A stretch of DNA of 64,000 nt, taken from positions 1 through 64,000 of the IMG/VR virus record IMGVR_UViG_3300017917_002434; one strand, 5' to 3'. This DNA comes from a virus. The position numbers were made by a program, and so were the translations under genes. This document shows positions 31,734 to 38,637 of this stretch, piece by piece. Below the pieces are notes generated by a model, which was given only the letters and a program-made list of their open reading frames with translations, was not told the origin of the DNA and ran no database searches. Within the stretch, counting starts at the first letter, position 1; every line of letters starts with the position of its first letter.

Positions 31734-32673
31734 AGCTAGGTGTTGAACAAGTTTTGGGTTCGTTGAATAAATCGAAACCTTCTGTTATAGTTCCTAGCAA
31801 AGGATCATGACAGCTATAAGCTCTTTTAACTTCATTACCTCTTATAACTACACTTTGGTAACCGCTGTTACACCGCCACCCATTAAACTTATTAAAATTA
31901 AAAGCATTAAATCGTTCTGCTTGATCGAGTAGATATTCGTTGTTTTCTTTATCGTACAGTGCTACCTGATAGACTGGTTGATTATCAGATACCTGCGGAA
32001 ATCCTTCACGCATGAGTTTTATCATATGATCAGTGTAACCGCCTATCACTGAACTGGCTGTCGGATCGCTCTGCGGTTTTAATGTTACGTTAATTCCTCT
32101 CTTATAGAATCTTTCGCAGCGGTCATACAACTCATAGAATTGTTCAGGTACCATTACTTGATTAACCGTAACATGAACTAAATCGTAAGTCAGCTGTAAA
32201 CATTTATCACCAAATTCTTGTTCTTTGGCAAATTCGGCATGATAACTGGCAGTGATACTTCTACGCTGTAGCATCTCCGTATTCCTACACCATGTATTCC
32301 ACCATTTACTCCCGGGGCTTAGATTAGTAGTCATGTGAATACTCTGATAAGGTGTCCTTGGGCCGTCATCAAGATGTTTAACTAGATCCAACAGACCTTT
32401 ATAGGCAGTTGGCTCTCCCCCGCTAAAACTCCAATGGAATTCTGTAAAACCATTTTGTCTCGCCTGTCTTTTGATCTCATCTACGGTGTTTTGATAAACA
32501 TCTAAACTTTGAAAATCCACCCTATCAGAATGGGCATATGGCCAGCAATAGGAACAAGAATAATTACAGAAGCGTCCTAGTATCCAGCTTACATTAAAAA
32601 GCGGACGATCCAACATTGTCCTTTGGCCAAATCTTGTTATTGTTTCGAATGGTATTGATTGAAAATCTGACAT
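31687..32673 (-). CDS. radical SAM protein (CNYSCSYC)
   Basis: A 328-residue protein with C36-NYS-C40-SY-C43, FSFSGGEPTAYKGL-type sequence (HWSFSGGEPTAY) and HMTTNLSPGSKWW. The end holds WRCNSGYQSVVIRGNEVKRAYSCHDP and CSTPSCVSS, the same auxiliary-Cys layout as the products at 28712 and 29600. I chose the ATG at 32673; a TTG at 32715 would add 14 residues. A late element TAAATA sits 10 bases upstream, so the leader would be about 5 bases. This is the last gene of the metabolic island. Confidence 0.83.
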   Translation of the reverse strand: MSDFQSIPFETITRFGQRTMLDRPLFNVSWILGRFCNYSCSYCWPYAHSDRVDFQSLDVYQNTVDEIKRQARQNGFTEFHWSFSGGEPTAYKGLLDLVKHLDDGPRTPYQSIHMTTNLSPGSKWWNTWCRNTEMLQRRSITASYHAEFAKEQEFGDKCLQLTYDLVHVTVNQVMVPEQFYELYDRCERFYKRGINVTLKPQSDPTASSVIGGYTDHMIKLMREGFPQVSDNQPVYQVALYDKENNEYLLDQAERFNAFNFNKFNGWRCNSGYQSVVIRGNEVKRAYSCHDPLLGTITEGFDLFNEPKTCSTPSCVSSADSKIPKVKIV

Positions 32674-32683
32674 AAACTGATAA

Positions 32684-32689
32684 TATTTA
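32684..32689 (-). promoter_or_regulatory. T4-like late promoter element (TAAATA)
   Basis: On the minus strand GAGTAAATATTATC precedes the ATG at 32673. Initiation about 6 bases downstream would give a leader of about 5 bases and no Shine-Dalgarno sequence. Confidence 0.45.
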
Positions 32690-32701
32690 CTCGGTAAAAA
32701 C

Positions 32702-32730
32702 TTGATCTTGATCAAAGTTGAGTATATAAT
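32702..32730 (+). promoter_or_regulatory. sigma70-type promoter of the tRNA-like gene
   Basis: -35 TTGATC (32702-32707), a 17-base spacer and -10 TATAAT (32725-32730). The predicted start (32737) is the first base of the tRNA-like acceptor stem, so 5' processing would not be needed. Confidence 0.7.
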
Positions 32731-32736
32731 GTTAAT

Positions 32737-32847
32737 GTGGTCGTGAGTGGAACATGGCAGACCTCCGGTCCGTTGCGAAACGCACTTGGGAACAGGACAT
32801 AGGCATAGCCGCCGTCTTTGTAGGTTCGAATCCTACCGACCACACCA
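32737..32847 (+). tRNA. aberrant tRNA-like gene, anticodon not assignable
   Basis: A perfect acceptor GTGGTCG (32737-32743) / CGACCAC (32837-32843), A73 and encoded CCA (32845-32847), and a perfect T-arm GTAGG-TTCGAAT-CCTAC mark a tRNA. The D region GAG-TGGAACATGGCAGAC-CTC resembles class II (Leu/Ser) tRNAs. Yet the 55 bases before the T-arm give no normal 5-bp stem with 7-base loop: GGTCC/GGACA pair across a 23-base loop holding TGCG-AAA-CGCA, and the candidates TTGCGAA and CTTGGGA have no supporting stem. At 111 bases it is too long for an ordinary tRNA. It may carry an insertion or be a tRNA mimic. Confidence 0.6.
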
Positions 32848-32890
32848 AATTCTATTATAAGTAGAATACTACTAACAAGAGGAAAATATT

Positions 32891-33088
32891 ATGTCAAATA
32901 CAGTAGATCAACTCAAAGAGCATTTCGAAACTTTTCTAGCAGAGGATACAAAATTTACAAACGGTAATTCGGCTGCCGGTACCCGTGCTCGTAAAGCTCT
33001 AGCAGAATTAGCTAAGGTAATCAAAGCTCGTCGTAATGAAATCACAGCAGAAAAGAACGCCCGCAAAGAAGCCAAAGCCAAAGCATAA
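32891..33088 (+). CDS. histone H1-like (Hc1-type) DNA-binding protein
   Basis: A 65-residue basic protein, MSNTVDQLKEHFETFLAEDTKF, then the family-typical NGNSAAGTRARKALAELAKVIKARRNEI, ending in a Lys/Ala tail (KNARKEAKAKA). The GNSAAGTRxRKAL block is the core of the bacterial histone-H1-like Hc1 family, small helical proteins that bind and compact DNA. In a phage it may organise phage DNA or displace host nucleoid proteins. AAGAGGAAAA precedes the start. It is joined to the next gene by a shared base at the stop/start (TAATGA). Confidence 0.75.
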   Translation: MSNTVDQLKEHFETFLAEDTKFTNGNSAAGTRARKALAELAKVIKARRNEITAEKNARKEAKAKA

Positions 33089-33555
33089 TGAGCGACTACG
33101 ATCCCAATCAACTCGATCTAGATTTTGATCCGGATTCGAATATAACGATCTCTTCCGACAGTAGTGGAAGTTACACGTTTACTGTCGACCCAACGATTTA
33201 TACATCCATTTCTTCATCATCAATAACGTCACCTTGTGTGGTAACTTGGGGTACTGGTTCAACTTGTTGGCCTAATTATTCTATAAACAATACCAGCACT
33301 ACCTTTACCAGTGGCGGAGTTGTAAAGATCGATAGTGACGGGATTAAAATGGAGGAAGGAACCGATATCAAAATCGGTGATCATAGCCTATCAGAAGTTT
33401 TAGCTAAACTCGAAGAAAGACTAAACATCCTCCACTATAATAAAGAGCTCGAAGATAAATGGCAAAGTCTTAAAGAGCTCGGTGATCAATATCGACAATT
33501 AGAAAAAGAATTGATCGAAAAAGAAAAAATGTGGAAGATCTTAAAGGACTCATAA
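33088..33555 (+). CDS. conserved T4-like phage protein, unknown function (155 aa)
   Basis: A 155-residue protein. The N-terminal 75 residues are low-complexity, Ser/Thr-rich and beta-prone (SDSSGSYTFTVDPTIYTSISSSSITS). The C-terminal part, DSDGIKMEEGTDIKIGDHSLSEVLAKLEERL, ends in an amphipathic helix (KELEDKWQSLKELGDQYRQLEKEL). This helical C-terminal module recurs in T4-like marine phage proteins, sometimes attached to structural genes, so a virion-linked or assembly role is possible. It overlaps both neighbours by one base. Confidence 0.7.
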   Translation: MSDYDPNQLDLDFDPDSNITISSDSSGSYTFTVDPTIYTSISSSSITSPCVVTWGTGSTCWPNYSINNTSTTFTSGGVVKIDSDGIKMEEGTDIKIGDHSLSEVLAKLEERLNILHYNKELEDKWQSLKELGDQYRQLEKELIEKEKMWKILKDS

Positions 33556-34100
33556 TGATCAAAGTTTGGGATGATTTGATCCCCAAGTATCTTCAAGATT
33601 ATTACGAGCTTATTACATTAGGAGTCAACGGAGACGATTTCATAAATCCAACCGTTGACTTTAGATGTAAGTATGAATCCACCGCCGAAGAAAAAAATCG
33701 AACACATCCTCCGATGTCGTTCGTACATATCTTAAAATCCAGTACCGGAATGTCGCAGCATTTAGATAATTTCGGTATGATTGCCCAAGCAGCATGTTCT
33801 GATAGCAATATTATTTTAAAAGATATAATGGTGGCAAGAATCTATATCACCATACCGTATGATACAGATTTAAAACACTATGCTCCCCATGTTGATTTCC
33901 CGGGCAAACATACCGTAGTAATTTACTATGTTAATGACGCTGACGGTCCTACAGTGTTCTTTGATAAGAATAATAATATTATTCAATCAGTGGAACCAAA
34001 AAAGGGCAGAGTAGTCATGTTCGACGGAGAAATACTACATGGGGGAGGTATCCCTAAACGGGGTCCTCGTTGTATAGTTAACTTTGATTTATGGACTTAA
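33555..34100 (+). CDS. Fe(II)/2-oxoglutarate oxygenase-like protein
   Basis: A 181-residue protein with HYAPHVDFPGKHTVVIYYVN (H-x-D), GEILHGGGIPKRGPRCIVNFDL (distal His and Arg) and a well-formed jelly-roll core VFFDKNNNIIQSVEPKKGRVVMFDG. This is the clearest 2OG-oxygenase of the window and resembles prolyl-4-hydroxylase-type members. I chose the ATG at 33555, sharing its first base with the previous stop (TAATG). It lies outside the metabolic island, in a structural/host-interaction region. Confidence 0.82.
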   Translation: MIKVWDDLIPKYLQDYYELITLGVNGDDFINPTVDFRCKYESTAEEKNRTHPPMSFVHILKSSTGMSQHLDNFGMIAQAACSDSNIILKDIMVARIYITIPYDTDLKHYAPHVDFPGKHTVVIYYVNDADGPTVFFDKNNNIIQSVEPKKGRVVMFDGEILHGGGIPKRGPRCIVNFDLWT

Positions 34101-34118
34101 TTTTTTAAGGAGTTTACA

Positions 34119-34793
34119 ATGGACACAGTCTTATACAGATCAGCTTCGGCAATTAATGAAGCCATGGCTAGAGTTTACAAAAATATGTTTTTAGCGGTTC
34201 TCGTTAGTATGGTAACTGCTTTATTAGTTTCAAGCTCACCTTCGCTGATGACATTTTTCTTTACTGGAATAATGAAGTGGGTGGTTATATTCGCACCACT
34301 GGTGGCTATCTTAATCATGGGTTTCGCACAAGAAAAATTTACGAAATCTCAATTAGAATTATTCCTATATGGGTTTTCAGCCTTGATGGGATTGAGTTTC
34401 AGTAGCATCTTTATTGTCTTTACCTTAGGTAGTATAGTTTCTGCGTTTATGGGCGGTGCTGTATTGTTTGGAACTATGAGTGTCTATGGTTACTTTACTA
34501 AGAAAGATCTAACCAGCATAGGACAATTTTTGTTTATTGGGCTTATTGGTATTGTTATCGCTAGCGTTATTAATGTTTTCATCGGTAGTGATACTGCTAG
34601 TATGGTTATATCAGCATTGGCTATCTTGATTTTCACAGGTCTTACAGCCTACGACACACAGCGTATTAGAGAGATGGTATCAGTTGACAGCGGAGAAGGT
34701 AGAGAAGAAGTGCTAGGTGCTTTGAGTCTATACCTAAACTTTATTAACATTTTCCTAAGTCTTCTACAACTGTTTGGCAATCGTAATGACTGA
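34119..34793 (+). CDS. Bax inhibitor-1 / YccA family membrane protein
   Basis: A 224-residue integral membrane protein with about seven hydrophobic segments, for example LAVLVSMVTALLVSSS, WVVIFAPLVAILIMGF, LMGLSFSSIFIVFTLG and IFTGLTAYDTQRIREM. The end GALSLYLNFINIFLSLLQLFGNR is the diagnostic BI-1/YccA tail. In bacteria, YccA restrains the FtsH protease when the SecY translocon is jammed, and lysogeny regulators meet the same protease. A phage copy could protect phage membrane proteins or delay lysis. AAGGAG precedes the start, and it overlaps the next gene by 8 bases. Confidence 0.85.
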   Translation: MDTVLYRSASAINEAMARVYKNMFLAVLVSMVTALLVSSSPSLMTFFFTGIMKWVVIFAPLVAILIMGFAQEKFTKSQLELFLYGFSALMGLSFSSIFIVFTLGSIVSAFMGGAVLFGTMSVYGYFTKKDLTSIGQFLFIGLIGIVIASVINVFIGSDTASMVISALAILIFTGLTAYDTQRIREMVSVDSGEGREEVLGALSLYLNFINIFLSLLQLFGNRND

Positions 34794-35169
34794 TGATCTT
34801 CCTCAATTCTGTAAGAACTACGAGGTCCGTGTCCTGAACGATCAAAAACGCAGGGCACGGTATCATCCTCCAAAGTTTTTTACAGAACCAGAACGTGCTG
34901 ATATTATAAGAAATGATATCGTCGAATACGAGCATGAGAAGGTAATTACCTTGGAAATACCCGAAGGTAGATTACGGGCTCTTGTAGAAATGGAAAGACG
35001 TTTTTTCAAATGGCACAAGCATAGTTCGGGAGAGATTGACATGTTCCAAACACTCATGGATAAAGAACGTGAAGAATCTTATTATCGACAATCTAATCCA
35101 GCAGTTCAAAAAGCCTATGAACAATATTCAATTATGCTTAACCTAGCAGGATATCAAAGAAAAATATGA
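34786..35169 (+). CDS. hypothetical protein (127 aa)
   Basis: A 127-residue soluble, charged protein starting MTDDLPQFCKNYEVRV. No motif is recognised. The segments VEMERRFFKWHKHSSGEIDMF and QKAYEQYSIMLNLAGY suggest helices. The ATG at 34786 overlaps the BI-1 stop by 8 bases and its own stop overlaps the next ATG (ATGA), so it is co-translated with two membrane proteins and may be their cytoplasmic partner. Confidence 0.62.
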   Translation: MTDDLPQFCKNYEVRVLNDQKRRARYHPPKFFTEPERADIIRNDIVEYEHEKVITLEIPEGRLRALVEMERRFFKWHKHSSGEIDMFQTLMDKEREESYYRQSNPAVQKAYEQYSIMLNLAGYQRKI

Positions 35170-35519
35170 CCTTAGAACAGATAATTTATGCCACGTTAGC
35201 GTGGGCTATTCTAACACACATCGTATACAGTCACTCGAAATGGAGCGAAATCATACGAGTTTACAAGATGTGGTTTACCAAGGAATATTGGACAAACTAT
35301 AATATTGTTGAAGCAGCCAGCTGGTTAACCAAAGCTCTAATCATCGTACCCGGTCTGATTTTCGGAATACAAATTTGGTGGTTCTTTTTCTTTACCTTAT
35401 TGACTAGTCTAACATTAATCTGGGCTAGTAACAAAAAACTATTACCTACGTTGGTTGGATTCAACACACTTTGGGTTTGGATCAGCTGTATGGTACTTGC
35501 TCAGCATTTAGTAAAATAA
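35166..35519 (+). CDS. small membrane protein, three predicted transmembrane segments
   Basis: A 117-residue protein with hydrophobic stretches IIYATLAWAILTHIVY, ALIIVPGLIFGIQIWWFFFF and LVGFNTLWVWISCMVL. The loop YKMWFTKEYWTNYN lies between the first two. No family is recognised. It begins with an ATGA overlap. Position after BI-1 suggests an inner-membrane function, but a holin role cannot be claimed from the sequence alone. Confidence 0.62.
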   Translation: MTLEQIIYATLAWAILTHIVYSHSKWSEIIRVYKMWFTKEYWTNYNIVEAASWLTKALIIVPGLIFGIQIWWFFFFTLLTSLTLIWASNKKLLPTLVGFNTLWVWISCMVLAQHLVK

Positions 35520-35526
35520 TAAGATA

Positions 35527-35555
35527 TTGACAGGTTTTTCTAAAGATCGTATAAT
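35527..35555 (+). promoter_or_regulatory. sigma70-type promoter
   Basis: Perfect -35 TTGACA (35527-35532), a 17-base spacer and perfect -10 TATAAT (35550-35555). The predicted start (about 35562) lies 21 bases before the ATG at 35583. It drives the run of small genes from 35583 to 38594. Confidence 0.85.
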
Positions 35556-35582
35556 TAAAGTGTTCAACAGAGAAAAACTATC

Positions 35583-36407
35583 ATGAGAGATTATTGGACT
35601 TGTTCAAAATTTGCGGATTGGATCCGGGGCACCACTAAGTTAAAGTGCGGTACTGGCAAGGAATGGGCGGAATGGGAAAAGGCTGCTAAAGCCAAATACC
35701 CAATCCGTTGGTGGATTGCTGAAGAAGGATTAGATAAAATCCAAGATGTCTGGTGCTGGATACCAGAAAGGATCAATGATGTTCGATATTACGTTAACAA
35801 CCGTTGGGTTTCTCATACTCATCGTCTTACCGCTCATCCCAGGGATATTAAACCGGGTCAGTGGTGCGACGTGGGGAACCGCTTTTTGCCTTGCCTATTC
35901 AATGAGCTGGTTGATTTTGTTGAGATAGAACAAGCCTGGCATCACTGTATTTGGAGCGACGAGTCTAGAACTAAATTTAATGTTCCGTGGTGGCGAAGCG
36001 GTTGGCTGCGTTGGCGTACTTGGCGTTGCCCAGAAGCTGGCTTAGAATATCTACGCTGGGCGGCAACACTAACTAACGAAGAATTCCTAGACGATGATAA
36101 AAAGCATCTAGCTGAACCAACTTATCAAGCCAAGGCTGCTAAAGAAATTATCGAGCTTTATACTTGGTGGAAAGAAGTTTATCCAAAACGTCCGGACCCA
36201 CATGATGCTGGCGGATGGAGTGCCTACTGCGATCTACGTAGAGCACAGGGGTATCATCTTCTAGACATGGAAGATAAAACTCCAGAAATGGCAGAAATGT
36301 GTCGCACAGCTCTTGACAAGAGCCGAGAAATTGAAGAAGCCTACGATAAAGAAGATGAAGAGATGATGATTCGATTAATCAAAGTTCGTCAATCACTTTG
36401 GACATAA
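35583..36407 (+). CDS. Trp-rich phage protein, unknown function (274 aa)
   Basis: A 274-residue soluble protein unusually rich in tryptophan (for example RWWIAEEGLDKIQDVWCWIP and WWRSGWLRWRTWRCPEAG). It starts MRDYWTCSKFADWIRGT. The N-terminal CSKFADWIRG segment and the acidic C-terminal helix (EIEEAYDKEDEEMMIRLI) are distinctive. I recall proteins of this kind from large marine phages, without a function. It is the first gene after a perfect sigma70 promoter, so probably an early gene. Its stop is 1 base from the next start. Confidence 0.7.
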   Translation: MRDYWTCSKFADWIRGTTKLKCGTGKEWAEWEKAAKAKYPIRWWIAEEGLDKIQDVWCWIPERINDVRYYVNNRWVSHTHRLTAHPRDIKPGQWCDVGNRFLPCLFNELVDFVEIEQAWHHCIWSDESRTKFNVPWWRSGWLRWRTWRCPEAGLEYLRWAATLTNEEFLDDDKKHLAEPTYQAKAAKEIIELYTWWKEVYPKRPDPHDAGGWSAYCDLRRAQGYHLLDMEDKTPEMAEMCRTALDKSREIEEAYDKEDEEMMIRLIKVRQSLWT

Positions 36408-36408
36408 T

Positions 36409-36636
36409 ATGAAAAATTCTAGATTCAGAACTTGGGTTAGAGAACTTTGGTATGAAAATTGCGAGGAGCATTTTGAGATAAACGAACCTAGATATACGCA
36501 CGAAGAATATTTTCAAAAGTTTAAATGGTGGCTGAAAAGAGAATACAAACATAAAATAGCAAAGGAAAAGAAAAGAGATGAATACTCAAGACGAGTTATA
36601 CCATCGGTATATGGCGTTCAACGAGATAATGCTTGA
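36409..36636 (+). CDS. small phage protein, unknown function (75 aa)
   Basis: A 75-residue basic protein with an aromatic N-terminus (FRTWVRELWYENCEEHFE) and a Lys/Arg-rich middle (WWLKREYKHKIAKEKKRDEY). No motif is recognised. It follows the preceding gene almost directly and its last 59 bases are shared, in another frame, with the next gene. Confidence 0.6.
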   Translation: MKNSRFRTWVRELWYENCEEHFEINEPRYTHEEYFQKFKWWLKREYKHKIAKEKKRDEYSRRVIPSVYGVQRDNA

Positions 36637-36793
36637 AGAAAATAAACCTCTGGAAATAGCTGCCATTATGGCCGTACAAGCCCTTAGCATCTATAGGACT
36701 GTTTTACCTGAACAGGATTATCTTAAAATGGTTGATTCAATTTATGAAAATCGTTTCGAAGTTCAAAAAATACAAGGACCAAATTTACAATGA
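36578..36793 (+). CDS. small phage protein, unknown function (71 aa)
   Basis: A 71-residue helical protein, MNTQDELYHRYMAFNEIMLEENKPLEIAAIM..., with a plausible ribosome binding site AAAGGAAAAG just upstream. It overlaps the preceding gene by 59 bases, which is long even here; the strong binding site and the ATGA junction with the next gene argue that it is real. No domain is recognised. Confidence 0.58.
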   Translation: MNTQDELYHRYMAFNEIMLEENKPLEIAAIMAVQALSIYRTVLPEQDYLKMVDSIYENRFEVQKIQGPNLQ

Positions 36794-37179
36794 AATTACA
36801 GACACCAGCAGAAGGTATTCTTAAAAAAGGCGAATGGGGTGATGCGAAATCGTATCACATCGTATGCGACTGTGGATCAGATGATCATACACATAATCTT
36901 TGGGTAGAAGCCGAGAACATAGGTATCACTGTAACTATCTATGCTACAGTAAAATCTCCTTGGTGGTCTATGAATCGATTTAAACAAATTTGGACTCTAT
37001 TGACTAAAGGGTATTTAGAGCATCAAACCGTATTGACAATGAATCAGCAGACCGCATATAATTACGCAGAAACTTTGAAAAATGCTATTAAAGATGTTGA
37101 TCAATTTCGAAAAGAAAAACAAACATCTAAAGAAAGATCTCAAACTGTAAGAGCGGCTCAAGAAGGTGACTGTGTATAA
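36790..37179 (+). CDS. hypothetical phage protein (129 aa)
   Basis: A 129-residue protein. An N-terminal Cys/His group (SYHIVCDCGSDDHTHNLW) could bind a metal. It is followed by beta segments (VEAENIGITVTIYATVKSPWW) and a basic C-terminal helix (FRKEKQTSKERSQT). No family is recognised. The start overlaps the previous stop (ATGA) and the stop overlaps the next ATG by one base. Confidence 0.62.
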   Translation: MKLQTPAEGILKKGEWGDAKSYHIVCDCGSDDHTHNLWVEAENIGITVTIYATVKSPWWSMNRFKQIWTLLTKGYLEHQTVLTMNQQTAYNYAETLKNAIKDVDQFRKEKQTSKERSQTVRAAQEGDCV

Positions 37180-37826
37180 TGGCTACTAAAAAACAAAAAG
37201 AAGAATTGATTGAAGCTCTAAAAGCTGAAAAAAAGATCTATGAAATCATCCTTAGTGGGTACGGCGGCGAAATAGTACTAGGTAGAATCACCAAGGAACA
37301 ATACGAATTCTGGCAAGATCGAGATGATTTTGATGAGCATTGTAATGATTGGGATAACGAATTAGATGTACCTGAAGAACATCGAATCGTCCAAGATGGT
37401 GCTTGGCACGACAACGATAATCTAGCACACGAAACTGGTTGCGAATTTTCAGAACTTAATTACATCACTGTAGTAGATAAGACTACGAATCAAACAGTAT
37501 TCGAATCTCCTTTAGGTTACGAAGCATTAGAAAAACATGGAATTGATCCTGACGGTATCAATTCAGAAGAATATTATATACGATACGATAGCGATGCTGA
37601 ATATGCGTTCTTAGGTCAAAGCGTAGAAAAAGGAACTTTCTATACAGGTGAAGTCGAAGTGTTTGGAAAATTTGATCCTCGTAAACTCAGCTTCAGTCAT
37701 ATCGATGTTGAAGGTTGGGATTTGATCAACGGTGTGAGTTATGAAAGCGAGATCGTCGAAGATACCGGCGGGTATTCTACTACAGGCAAGAGTCTAGAAT
37801 TTAAAATCTTTCAAGTCGAACGATGA
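37179..37826 (+). CDS. hypothetical acidic phage protein (215 aa)
   Basis: A 215-residue acidic protein with a helical start (KKQKEELIEALKAEKKIYEI) and a long Asp/Glu-rich body (DFDEHCNDWDNELDVPEEH, YDSDAEYAFLGQSVEKG). Acidic early phage proteins sometimes mimic DNA or bind basic host proteins; there is no direct evidence for that here. It is coupled to both neighbours by overlaps of one and four bases. Confidence 0.62.
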   Translation: MATKKQKEELIEALKAEKKIYEIILSGYGGEIVLGRITKEQYEFWQDRDDFDEHCNDWDNELDVPEEHRIVQDGAWHDNDNLAHETGCEFSELNYITVVDKTTNQTVFESPLGYEALEKHGIDPDGINSEEYYIRYDSDAEYAFLGQSVEKGTFYTGEVEVFGKFDPRKLSFSHIDVEGWDLINGVSYESEIVEDTGGYSTTGKSLEFKIFQVER

Positions 37827-38377
37827 CTAAAATATCAAAAAGTCCCGACCGGCATACTTTCCAAAAAGAAGGATATGTTAGACGTCAGGAAGAAGCGGGC
37901 GAACCTGTCAACGAAGATTATCTAGATTTTTTTGAAAAGATAATTGATGAACACAAACACAAGTTCGACGACCCCAAAAGCAAAATCAACAATATGGAAT
38001 ACGATCTCCTAACCACTGATTGGATTTTGGAGAAAGTTCGTGCTAACAATGCCTATGCCCAAAACTTATATGCGGCAATGTGTAACAACGGCTTCATCAA
38101 ATTGGATATTATTCCTGTACTCAAAGGTGAGGAATGGGGGTGCTCTTGGCGATATGCTGGCGGCATCGTTGCCGACATGCGACAAGAAGGCGATTATATT
38201 GATTGGTATTGCAGTGGTATTGCGGGCGGTGACGAGCCCGATGTCTATAACGAAGCATGGGATTTGAAGCGTAAAGGATATGTGCCGGAAGGCTGTATAA
38301 CCGACGAGATCCGGACAGATCTCCAACGTCTTGGTTGGGCTATAGCACCCGATGGAGATTGGATTAAATTTGAATAA
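37823..38377 (+). CDS. hypothetical phage protein (184 aa)
   Basis: A 184-residue protein starting MTKISKSPDRHTFQKEGYVRR. The central and C-terminal parts (LDIIPVLKGEEWGCSWRYAGGIVADMRQEGDYIDWYCSGIAGG) are glycine/tryptophan-rich beta segments and end with a helix and GDWIKFE. No family is recognised. It is coupled to the upstream gene by an ATGA overlap. Confidence 0.65.
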   Translation: MTKISKSPDRHTFQKEGYVRRQEEAGEPVNEDYLDFFEKIIDEHKHKFDDPKSKINNMEYDLLTTDWILEKVRANNAYAQNLYAAMCNNGFIKLDIIPVLKGEEWGCSWRYAGGIVADMRQEGDYIDWYCSGIAGGDEPDVYNEAWDLKRKGYVPEGCITDEIRTDLQRLGWAIAPDGDWIKFE

Positions 38378-38402
38378 CCTAATAGGAGAAAAGTAAACTA
38401 AA

Positions 38403-38594
38403 ATGACCTGGGAACTTTACGAGGTCTGGTCCGAAGACGATATCGGCCATCAAGAATTGATCGAGACTACCAAAAGCCTTAAAGAGGCTAGGGCTATCGC
38501 CCAAAAAACTTTGGATGATTATCCAATCGCTGTCATATATAAAGAAACAGAAGACGGCGACACAGAAGAAATTGAGCGGTTGACACTGACTTAA
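38403..38594 (+). CDS. small acidic phage protein (63 aa)
   Basis: A 63-residue acidic protein with a helix KSLKEARAIAQKTLDDYP between two strands, suggesting a small alpha/beta fold. TAGGAGAAAAG lies 12 bases upstream as a ribosome binding site. A promoter for the next gene is embedded in its last codons. Confidence 0.6.
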   Translation: MTWELYEVWSEDDIGHQELIETTKSLKEARAIAQKTLDDYPIAVIYKETEDGDTEEIERLTLT

Positions 38595-38608
38595 TTTGGT
38601 AGTATAAT
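38580..38608 (+). promoter_or_regulatory. sigma70-type promoter inside the end of the preceding gene
   Basis: Perfect -35 TTGACA (38580-38585), a 17-base spacer and perfect -10 TATAAT (38603-38608). The -35 box lies in the last codons of the gene at 38403. The predicted start (about 38615) precedes AAAGGAG and the ATG at 38638. Confidence 0.85.
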
Positions 38609-38637
38609 AAACATATTAACTGTTAAAGGAGCATTCG

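Noticed and set aside
24425-32673. RiPP (modified peptide) cluster with SPASM radical-SAM maturases
   Set aside because: The enzymes fit, but no short precursor peptide, RRE domain, exporter or leader peptidase is visible, and genes are packed without room for one. It remains a possibility, not a call.
35166-35519. Holin assignment for the small membrane protein
   Set aside because: Three membrane segments alone are not diagnostic, and no endolysin is adjacent.
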